Made by a program: the position numbers and the translations under genes
Notes under the pieces: generated by a model
The model's database searches: none
Seen by the model: only the letters and a program-made list of their open reading frames with translations
What the model was told of the DNA's origin: nothing
From: Candidatus Brockarchaeota archaeon
GTDB lineage: Archaea > Thermoproteota > EX4484-205 > DTQO01
DNA: 9,649 nucleotides
Reading direction: 5' to 3'
NCBI GenBank assembly: GCA_017601265.1
Contig: JAFNJA010000062.1
Span: 1-9,649, forward strand
Part shown: one piece after another, positions 1 to 5,983 of the stretch
Layout: every line of letters starts with the position of its first letter
Numbering within the stretch: the stretch's first letter is position 1

Positions 1-1397
1 CATCTTGCTTTATCACCTCCTTTTATTTTCTCGAATTCCTTCATCGCCCTGTCTCCTTTCTCGGTCAATGCCAGCATCGTTAGCCTCGAACCGTCGATCT
101 CGGAGTTGGTCAGCTTGAGGTACTGCAGCCTGAGCAGTTTTCCTACGAGCCTCCTGCGCCCCGGCTCCGCATCGCCGTAATCCTGGAACGGAACCCCGCC
201 GGATGCGCGAACCTCGCCCAGCACGCCATAGGCGGATTCGGCGTCCTCGGCGAAATCGTCCGAAATCTTGCACCTCGCTTGGGGTTTTTGGCTGGTTGGC
301 AGTATGCCCAGCATGGAGTTCCTGGCGGCAACGTCTTCCTTGCCCACCTTTTCGAGGATCCACCTCGGCCTGGAGAACCTGCAAAGCTCAGGCTTCAGGC
401 TTCCCGGCTTGAGGACGTAGGCGAATGACGTCCCCAGAGAGGCGAAGGAGTCTGCGTCCACCTTCCTTCCCATCAGGTTGGATGCCGCGGCCGCCTCGTA
501 CGGGTTCGTGGCCCTGAAGTGGATCAAGGTGCCGGCGTTCGAAACGACCCTTTTTTCTATCCAGGTCGGCGACTTGGAGCACAAGCAGACGCGGATCCCG
601 GAGCGCCTCAGCATCTGGAAAGCGTGCAGGTAGAAGAAGGCCGACCTCGAATCCAACCTCTGGGCGCTCAAGTCGGGCCAGACGATCTCTGGGGAATCGG
701 CTACGAGGAGGACCCTTTCCCTGGCCTGCCTCGCGTAGTCCAGCAGCTTCGCGATCGCCAAGCAGTAAGCCAGGACCTTGAAGTTCCGGCCCTGGACGCT
801 CGAGAGCTCCAAGACCGAAATCCCTCCCAGGGCGCCGCCCATGTCGATCGTCTGCCTTCCCTTGAAGGAAGCCGCGGACCTTCCGACCAGGAGGGGCTGG
901 AGCGCCCCGTAAGCGGTCAGCTGCGGGCTTAACTCGCTCTGGGCTTCGAACAAGCTCGCGAGATCCAGCAAAGTCAACTCGCCCTCCGCCCTCCCAAGCG
1001 CGTCGAGAACCGCCCCTTTCAGATCGGAGATAGTTTGCAAGTTCGTCCCGAACGAGTGGGACAGGGCCTCGCAAAGGAGGTCGACGTAAGCTTCCGCGTC
1101 CCCGCCCTCGGGCTTCAGGGGGTTGAGGACGTGCTCGCCAAGCAGGTAAAGCCTGCTCTCCGCCGCGGCGTTCAGAAGGGGCCAGAACTTCCCGAATGGA
1201 TCCACGGCGAACACCTTGAATCCCATCAGTTTGGCTCCTTCAGCCAGCACCATGGCTCCGACTTCGTAACCCGCCCCGAAGATCCCCACCCCTTCGGCCA
1301 ATTCCGCCCTGGTCAACTTGGCTTTCCCAACTTCGTTGCCGCTCGAAGGATCGATCAAGCAGCCCAACTCCGCGTACTCGCGAAACTGCTCAATCAT
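1..1397 (-). CDS. Degenerate HerA/VirB4-like ATPase-domain protein with C-terminal winged-helix-like segment
   Basis: The frame is open from an ATG at 1397 to the window edge (465 codons). The last visible bases are TG, so a TGA overlapping the next gene's ATG (ATGA) is likely. The N-terminus resembles the ATPase core of the upstream 670-residue protein. LAEG (33-36) is followed by a glycine-rich loop with G41, G43 and G47, then FAVDPFGKFWP (63-73), which lines up with LVVDPHGEYP there. Where the upstream protein has GKT, this one has G47-A48-M49, so the Walker A lysine and threonine are gone. A Walker B-like strand RVLLVADSPE lies at 228-237. Residues about 395-460 (LVGKLLRLQYLKLTN, then LTEKGDRAMKEFE) read like a winged helix. 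No membrane segment is seen. The gene overlaps the upstream gene by 8 nt and is probably co-translated with it. I infer a non-hydrolysing partner or DNA-binding adaptor of that ATPase. The paralogy is inferred by eye, not from a search. Confidence 0.8.
   Translation of the reverse strand, partial: MIEQFREYAELGCLIDPSSGNEVGKAKLTRAELAEGVGIFGAGYEVGAMVLAEGAKLMGFKVFAVDPFGKFWPLLNAAAESRLYLLGEHVLNPLKPEGGDAEAYVDLLCEALSHSFGTNLQTISDLKGAVLDALGRAEGELTLLDLASLFEAQSELSPQLTAYGALQPLLVGRSAASFKGRQTIDMGGALGGISVLELSSVQGRNFKVLAYCLAIAKLLDYARQARERVLLVADSPEIVWPDLSAQRLDSRSAFFYLHAFQMLRRSGIRVCLCSKSPTWIEKRVVSNAGTLIHFRATNPYEAAAASNLMGRKVDADSFASLGTSFAYVLKPGSLKPELCRFSRPRWILEKVGKEDVAARNSMLGILPTSQKPQARCKISDDFAEDAESAYGVLGEVRASGGVPFQDYGDAEPGRRRLVGKLLRLQYLKLTNSEIDGSRLTMLALTEKGDRAMKEFEKIKGGDKAR
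4..20 (-). promoter_or_regulatory. Strong Shine-Dalgarno for a third operon gene starting at 3..1
   Basis: On the minus strand GGAGGTGAT (20..12) is a perfect 9-base complement to the archaeal 16S rRNA tail. It is followed by an 8-nt spacer and an ATG at 3..1. The site lies inside the last codons of the degenerate ATPase gene, so a third gene of the same operon almost certainly begins here and continues outside the window. Confidence 0.8.
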
Positions 1398-3402
1398 CCC
1401 CTTCCGCGCCCCCTCCGTTTTCAACCGGCTTGATTTTCGCGAATTCGAAGCGGTTCCGGAAGAAGACGAGACCTTCGCATCTTTGCAACGAACCGATCGC
1501 GGCTTCGACCTGCATCCCTTCGGGTTCGTCTCCTCCAACGCCAACCAGCTTGAGAAACCCCGAAATTTCCTCTTGGCTGGCCATTCTGAAACCAGCGACG
1601 ATGGAGAAGAAAGGTCCGGCCTCTGCCATCCTGGCGCAACCCCTAGAAACCAGGACGATGGAAAGCCCGCACTCCTTCGCGTAGCCCAAGATCTTGGGCA
1701 TCTCGGACGCGTCGAGCATTTCGTCGGCGTCTTCGACCACCATGGCCACCCTCCCCCCTTGCCTCGAGACCGCGAGGGACGCGGCCCAAGCGGAGAAAAG
1801 CTCAGTGAGGAAGGCGGCGGCTTTCTTGCCCCGAGCCCTAGGCGTCCGGACCCGCAGGACTCCCTGCGCCGTCGACGGCAAGGAAGCCTCTCGAACCGCT
1901 TCATCGATCCCCGTCTCTTCGACCAACTTCGATATCGCCGCCCTCAGGCGGGAAGATTCCTCGTCAACGTTTCCCGCGATCTCCAGGAGGTAGCCCTTGA
2001 GCGAAGGTTCCTCCATCCTAACGAGCTCCGAAACCCTTCCTTGGGGGTCTTCCGCGTCAAAAGCTGAAGCCAGCGTTTGAGAGAAAACGAGCAGGCTTCC
2101 TGAGTGGGTCAGGATGTCGACGCCCAGGGGGGGCTTGAACGGGTTGAGGGGCTTTTTCCCACCCGCGTGTCCGGGGCAAGGGTACTCCCCGTGCGGATCC
2201 ACGACGAGCACCGTAGCCTTGGTCTCGCCTAGGGCGGAAACCAAGCTTTTGGCGAACCTGGTTTTCCCGGACGATTTGCCTCCCACGACAAGGACGTGCC
2301 CGTCCGCGAGCGGCACCGAGAAGGGCTTGCCGCCTTCAGCCTCGACGTATCCGCGAAGGAGGGCTTTCTCAGCCGACGTCGCCAGTTCGTACGACAGGCC
2401 CAGAGGCAGCACGTTGCGCAGGTAAGCTTCGCCAACGGCCGTTAGCGAGCTTCCCTCTTCCTTTCCCATCATGATTCTGCACGCCTCCCCAGCCTCGACG
2501 TGGTTCAGGAACGGCAGCTTGCGCACCAAGTCGGTTTCGAACCTCGAAAAAGCCCCCACGTCGTTCGATGAAGCTAGCAGGACGTGGCGGGCCATCACGC
2601 CCCCCTTCCTCCTGACCCAAGCGAACTGGATTGAAGCTTCGACGCCCCTCCTTCCAATTCCTTTCAAGGCCTTCAGGGTCTCCTCGATGCTCCTAGTCGA
2701 GTCCAACGAATACCCCATCTTGATGCCTTTCGAGAGGTGCCTCCTGGGGTCCGGAACCCGCTTCCTGGCCGATCCCCATGAACGATCGTCCGATCCGAGG
2801 AAACGCGCCATCTTCTGCACGTGCTCCCGGAACGGCTTGGAAAGGGACTGCAGGCGGTTAAGGTTGAAACAGATCCAAGACTTGGCTTCCTCGCCGAGAT
2901 ATAGGTTGTAGGATACCATGACCCCTTCCACGGGCGGAGTGCATATGCTGACGGGCATTTCGGGGATCGGGTTCGAAGAAGGCAAAGGCAGGTAGACGCC
3001 AGGAAGCCGAGCGAACTTTCCATGCAGCTTTTGGGAACCTGCGAAAAGTTTGCCACCGAGCGCATAGGCGGACGCCCCCGAAAAGCCGGCCAAGCCGTAA
3101 AGCTCAGCCTGCCCAGCCACCAAAGCGGCCAAACCTGCCGCGTAAAACGCGAATGAAGCCTTAAGCGCGTACGAAATGGCCGAGAGCCACCTTTCGCCTA
3201 ATTTGAACCTACTCATAAGGCCCCGCGCGGCGATGTAGACTATGGCTGCGATTTCAAGGGGGGTTGACAGGGCCGCAACCTCCTTCCGAAGGTGGATGGC
3301 GTCGCCGGGAGCCTGAAGGAGGCGCCAAAGCAGCAAGATGCCCAAAACCGTGGCGCTGGCGAGAAAGAGGAACTTTGCGAAGCTCTTGACGAACACGGCC
3401 AT
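1390..3402 (-). CDS. Membrane-anchored HerA/VirB4-like ATPase (possible DNA translocase)
   Basis: A 670-residue protein. The N-terminus has hydrophobic segments at about 11-29, 48-63 and 76-97, with a further apolar stretch at about 101-117, so it should be an inner-membrane-type protein with a large cytosolic part. Residues 130-360 form a middle domain I do not recognise. The ATPase core begins near 365: Walker A GGKSSGKT (374-381), the strand VLVVDPHGEYP (398-408) typical of HerA/VirB4/TraG-like ATPases, and a Walker B strand AMVVEDADE (553-561). A following strand, LSIVLVSRG, corresponds to the usual VLVTQ sensor strand but has Arg in place of Gln. The family pumps DNA or protein through rings. 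Membrane-anchored archaeal members include conjugation-type ATPases and the CedB DNA importer of Sulfolobus, though identity with CedB is only a suggestion. It is first in a run with the degenerate ATPase gene. No clear SD precedes the ATG, which sits in a small hairpin. Confidence 0.85.
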   Translation of the reverse strand: MAVFVKSFAKFLFLASATVLGILLLWRLLQAPGDAIHLRKEVAALSTPLEIAAIVYIAARGLMSRFKLGERWLSAISYALKASFAFYAAGLAALVAGQAELYGLAGFSGASAYALGGKLFAGSQKLHGKFARLPGVYLPLPSSNPIPEMPVSICTPPVEGVMVSYNLYLGEEAKSWICFNLNRLQSLSKPFREHVQKMARFLGSDDRSWGSARKRVPDPRRHLSKGIKMGYSLDSTRSIEETLKALKGIGRRGVEASIQFAWVRRKGGVMARHVLLASSNDVGAFSRFETDLVRKLPFLNHVEAGEACRIMMGKEEGSSLTAVGEAYLRNVLPLGLSYELATSAEKALLRGYVEAEGGKPFSVPLADGHVLVVGGKSSGKTRFAKSLVSALGETKATVLVVDPHGEYPCPGHAGGKKPLNPFKPPLGVDILTHSGSLLVFSQTLASAFDAEDPQGRVSELVRMEEPSLKGYLLEIAGNVDEESSRLRAAISKLVEETGIDEAVREASLPSTAQGVLRVRTPRARGKKAAAFLTELFSAWAASLAVSRQGGRVAMVVEDADEMLDASEMPKILGYAKECGLSIVLVSRGCARMAEAGPFFSIVAGFRMASQEEISGFLKLVGVGGDEPEGMQVEAAIGSLQRCEGLVFFRNRFEFAKIKPVENGGGAEGDD
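1409..1416 (-). promoter_or_regulatory. Ribosome-binding site of the degenerate ATPase gene
   Basis: GGAGGGGG on the minus strand, inside the end of the upstream ATPase gene, lies 11 nt before the ATG at 1397. The upstream stop TGA (1392..1390) falls after this ATG, giving an 8-nt overlap typical of coupled translation. The site supports the ATG at 1397 as the start. Confidence 0.55.
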
Positions 3403-3415
3403 CGCTTTTCGCGAT
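3400..3415 (-). promoter_or_regulatory. Small hairpin covering the ATPase start codon
   Basis: On the minus strand ATCGC-GAAAA-GCGAT (3415..3401) is a perfect 5-bp stem with a 5-base loop, and its 3' arm contains the first two bases of the ATG (3402..3400). If the transcript has a leader, the start codon would be partly paired. The stem is short, so chance is possible. Confidence 0.35.
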
Positions 3416-3471
3416 TAGCTGGAAGTTTCGCGTCTAGGAAAAGCTTGGTGCAAAAGAAAACTTTACCCTTC

Positions 3472-3490
3472 GGAAGGAGTTTTTCCTTCC
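3472..3490. repeat. Perfect inverted repeat, 7-bp arms, 5-base loop
   Basis: GGAAGGA-GTTTT-TCCTTCC. It sits between two divergent promoters, about 70 nt from the ATPase start and 97 nt from the peptidase start. That position fits an operator, or a hairpin in a long leader, better than a terminator, because no gene ends here. Confidence 0.5.
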
Positions 3491-3537
3491 AAGCGACTTT
3501 TTCTCCCGGGCCATGCTTCCGGCGTTGGGCAACCTTC

Positions 3538-3548
3538 GGCAAAAGCTA
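3538..3548 (+). promoter_or_regulatory. TATA-like element of the M20 peptidase gene
   Basis: GGCAAAAGCTA lies 46 nt (from its first A) before the ATG at 3587, which would place transcription start near 3570. A near-identical GGTAAAAGCTA lies 41 nt before the aldolase start on the other strand (6911..6901). The shared sequence and spacing are the only support; the box is not a canonical archaeal TATA. Confidence 0.35.
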
Positions 3549-3574
3549 TCTCGTTCTCCCGGCCCAAAGCGCTT

Positions 3575-3579
3575 GAAGG
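3575..3579 (+). promoter_or_regulatory. Ribosome-binding site of the M20 peptidase gene
   Basis: GAAGG, extended as AAGGCGATC with one mismatch to the archaeal SD consensus AGGTGATC, lies 7 nt before the ATG at 3587. It supports that start over later methionines. Confidence 0.45.
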
Positions 3580-3586
3580 CGATCGA

Positions 3587-4774
3587 ATGCTGGATGGCAA
3601 GATACTCAAAAGTTTGGACCCGAGGAAAGCGGTCGAGTTGACCAAAAGGCTCGTCAGGGCCAAGAGCACGAATCCGCCCGGAAACGAGGGATTGGCGTCT
3701 GAGGTTGTCGCCCATTTTTTGGACGAAACGGGGATAGAATATGAGGAGCACGAAGTTTCCGACGGCAGGCGCAACGTCGTGGCCACTTTGAAGGGTTCGG
3801 CGAACCGCCCTTCCCTGCTCTTCACCAGCCACTTGGACGTGGTGCCACCCGGAGACGAGGGGCTTTGGTCGAAGGATCCTTTCTGCGGCGAAGAGGCGAA
3901 CGGATTGATATACGGGAGGGGGTCGACGGACGCGAAAAGTTCGTTAGGCGCGATGCTTTGCGCGGTTGAGGCCGTAGCGGAATCCGGCGCCGAGCTTTCC
4001 GGGGACTTGGTATTCGCGGCCGTGGTGGGAGAGGAGACGGACAACATCGGCATCAAGCACCTGATCTGCAAAACGAACGTAAGGCCGAGCATGGCTTTGG
4101 TGGGGGAGCCGACGCGGCTGAGGGTCGCGAACGCCCACAAGGGCATCGCCAGGTTCAACGTCCGCGTAAAGGGGAAGGCGGCCCACGCGAGCACGCCGTC
4201 CATGGGCGCGAACGCCATATCCGGCATGGCGAGGGTCGTGCTGGGCTTGGAGGAGCTTGCATCGAGGCTTCGGGGCGGACGCGCGGCCGGCTGCCCAACA
4301 CTCGTAGTCTCGACGATCAAGGGTGGCGTGAAAGACAACGTCGTCCCCCCCGACTGCTCCATCACGGTCGACAGGCGCCTCGTCGCTGGAGAACGAGTTG
4401 AGAAAGCCGAAGCCGAGATAAAGGAGGTTGTAGCCGCGTCGCTAAAGGGTCGCGCGATGGAGGGGAGCGTGGAACTTTACCTCTCGGCCCCTCCCGCCAT
4501 GACCCCGGCCGACGAGCCAATCGTCCTCCTTGCCAGGAAAGCCGTGGAAAAGGTAACGGGTTCCGACGAGGGCCCGTGCAACTTCGAGGCCTATTGCGAC
4601 ATGGGGCCGATAGTCGAGCTTTCCGGCGCGAAAACCGTGATCTTGGGACCCGGCAGCTTGGAGGGCTCCCACGTCGAGAACGAGGTGGTCTCCGTGGCTG
4701 AAGTTGAGGGCGCGGCCAAAGCGTACGCGCTTTTTGCTCTTGGGGCTCTGTCAGGCCGGACGAAAACCGGTTAA
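3587..4774 (+). CDS. M20-family metallopeptidase, ArgE/DapE/LysK-like deacylase
   Basis: A 395-residue two-zinc amidohydrolase, predicted cytosolic, that removes an acyl group from an amino-acid derivative (acetylornithine, succinyl-diaminopimelate or a related compound). All expected metal and catalytic positions are visible. They are H82 and D84 in TSHLDVVP, D115 in GRGSTDAKSS, the general-base pair E149-E150 in VVGEET, E174 in LVGEPT, and H362 in GSHVENE. The lid/dimerisation domain spans about 185-300, starting KGIARFNVRVKGKAAHAS, with H200 where the family's active-site-completing histidine sits. Length is normal for the ArgE/DapE group and slightly long for archaeal LysK. The gene stands alone on the plus strand between two minus-strand genes, so context gives no substrate. 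A DapA-like gene about 1.2 kb downstream, on the other strand, weakly hints at lysine metabolism. The family is sure; the substrate is not. Confidence 0.92.
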   Translation: MLDGKILKSLDPRKAVELTKRLVRAKSTNPPGNEGLASEVVAHFLDETGIEYEEHEVSDGRRNVVATLKGSANRPSLLFTSHLDVVPPGDEGLWSKDPFCGEEANGLIYGRGSTDAKSSLGAMLCAVEAVAESGAELSGDLVFAAVVGEETDNIGIKHLICKTNVRPSMALVGEPTRLRVANAHKGIARFNVRVKGKAAHASTPSMGANAISGMARVVLGLEELASRLRGGRAAGCPTLVVSTIKGGVKDNVVPPDCSITVDRRLVAGERVEKAEAEIKEVVAASLKGRAMEGSVELYLSAPPAMTPADEPIVLLARKAVEKVTGSDEGPCNFEAYCDMGPIVELSGAKTVILGPGSLEGSHVENEVVSVAEVEGAAKAYALFALGALSGRTKTG

Positions 4775-5937
4775 ATGGTTATCGACGAGGGTTCTGAAAC
4801 GATCTCTTCAGCCAGTTTCTCCGCCTCCTTTCTCAACTGCCCTATCTTCGAAGAACATCCTGCAATCTTGCCGTCGAGGTTCGCCTTTTCCATTTCAAGG
4901 GCGCCTAGCCGCTGCCCCACCTGCTTCAGCCTTTCCTCCAAGTCTTTGCGCTTGGCCGCGAACTCCCCAACCTCCGGGGATTTCGACATTTCTTCCGCGG
5001 AGTCGAGAAGGAGGACGAGCCTTTCCTTGAGGCCTGGCGCCTTCGATCCCATCTCGGATATCGACTGGAGTGCCCTTTTGGACCTGCTCGCCTTCATCGG
5101 AAGCTCCCCCCTCTCTATGTAGCCACGAAGGACTTGACCTGCCTTCTCAAGTTCAGCGAACTCGATCTTCAAGATCTCGAAAGGATTTTCGACGCACTTC
5201 GAAAGCATCTCTACCCGCGGTTCTTGGATCCCTTTGCCTTCAAGCGCCTTTTTGAGCTTCTCGACCGGCTTGGCAATCGGCGCAAACAAACCTTCCAGTT
5301 CCTTCTTGGCGGCCGACGCTTCCTCGTCGATATTTTTCAACCTCGAAGCCAGTTCGCTACCTTCCAGCTTGGCCGCCTCGAGCTTCAGGCGGGCTTCCTC
5401 CTCCTTCAACTTCCCCGTTTCCAAATCCACCGAATCCATCATGCCCCCAAGGCGCTTCAGCTCCTCTCTTAAGCCGGCGATCCTTTCGGCGATCCTCTTC
5501 GCTTCTTCCGCGCGCCTCAGCGCTTCCTTCGGCATGCTCTGCAGTTGGGCCGCCTCCCTTGCCAGCTCCCTCATGCACAGTTCCAGTTCGGCGACGTCGA
5601 GCTTCCTGCTCCGATCGAATTTGGGTATCAGCCTCGCGCCGATTTTGGCAACATCGGTCTGGAAATGGTTCAGATCCGCGACGAACTCGTCTATCGCAAG
5701 CGTTCCAGGTTCCGAAGGGGGCGCGACGGCGCCCAACATTCCAAGAACCTTCGCCTTGAAGCTGGCCTCCGCTTTGGTCTCGTCGTAAAGCCCCTTGTCC
5801 GGCAACCTCTCGACCACGTTCCTGATCGAGAGAAGCGTCGCTTTGGATTTGAGCAGAATTTTTCCGACGGCCTTCCTGTCCTCCTCCGCCCTCTCTTCGG
5901 CCAAATCTACAAGGTCCCGAAGGCTCAGCGTCCGCAT
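4771..5937 (-). CDS. Coiled-coil protein of unknown function
   Basis: I do not recognise this 388-residue protein. It has no signal peptide or membrane segment and is rich in Glu, Lys, Leu and Ala. The N-terminal 1-115 is a mixed, possibly helical domain (LRDLVDLAEERAEED near the start, and IDEFVADLNHFQTDVAKIGA at 82-101). Long heptad-like stretches run from about 115-215 and 325-380, separated by a central segment with Pro and Gly (220-300) that could be a hinge or hairpin turn. This recalls the coil arms of SMC/Rad50 proteins, but there is no Walker motif, so it is not such an ATPase. A structural, scaffold or chromosome-associated role is a guess. It begins 38 nt after the end of the aldolase gene on the same strand and may be read from it or from its own promoter. 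Its stop shares TTAA with the convergent M20 gene. Confidence 0.85.
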   Translation of the reverse strand: MRTLSLRDLVDLAEERAEEDRKAVGKILLKSKATLLSIRNVVERLPDKGLYDETKAEASFKAKVLGMLGAVAPPSEPGTLAIDEFVADLNHFQTDVAKIGARLIPKFDRSRKLDVAELELCMRELAREAAQLQSMPKEALRRAEEAKRIAERIAGLREELKRLGGMMDSVDLETGKLKEEEARLKLEAAKLEGSELASRLKNIDEEASAAKKELEGLFAPIAKPVEKLKKALEGKGIQEPRVEMLSKCVENPFEILKIEFAELEKAGQVLRGYIERGELPMKASRSKRALQSISEMGSKAPGLKERLVLLLDSAEEMSKSPEVGEFAAKRKDLEERLKQVGQRLGALEMEKANLDGKIAGCSSKIGQLRKEAEKLAEEIVSEPSSITI

Positions 5938-5970
5938 CTCGGCGTACCGAAGCAGACGGACACTTGATAA

Positions 5971-5983
5971 CGGTTTTTAACCG
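5971..5983. repeat. Perfect 13-nt palindrome at the end of the aldolase gene
   Basis: CGGTT-TTT-AACCG spans the aldolase stop codon (5979..5977). On the minus strand its A/T centre (TTAAAAA) lies about 38 nt before the coiled-coil start, so it could be a TATA-like element for that gene or a weak transcript end. The short stem makes either role uncertain. Confidence 0.3.

Larger units (their letters stand above)
3403..3586. promoter_or_regulatory. Divergent intergenic promoter region
   Basis: This 184-bp stretch separates the minus-strand ATPase operon from the plus-strand M20 peptidase gene and must hold promoters for both. It is richer in A/T runs than its surroundings. It contains a perfect 7-bp inverted repeat (3472-3490), the TATA-like GGCAAAAGCTA (3538-3548) for the peptidase gene, and the start-codon hairpin of the ATPase gene. 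No convincing TATA box was found for the minus-strand gene. Confidence 0.6.

Noticed and set aside
388..1074. 228-codon minus frame, with 123 codons in the same frame below it
   Set aside because: It is Arg/Gly-rich with no structure, and lies in a different frame of the strand that encodes the continuous 465-codon ATPase-like protein.
1318..2067. 249-codon plus-strand frame
   Set aside because: Antisense shadow of the 670-residue ATPase; it starts inside the other gene and has an Arg/Pro/Asp-rich composition without motifs.
3403..3586. The 3472-3490 hairpin as a transcription terminator
   Set aside because: No gene ends here, both flanking genes point away from it, and no T-run directly follows the stem on either strand.
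3463..4365. 300-codon open frame on the minus strand
   Set aside because: It is antisense to the M20 peptidase, with Ser/Pro-rich composition and no motifs. The real gene has every catalytic residue.
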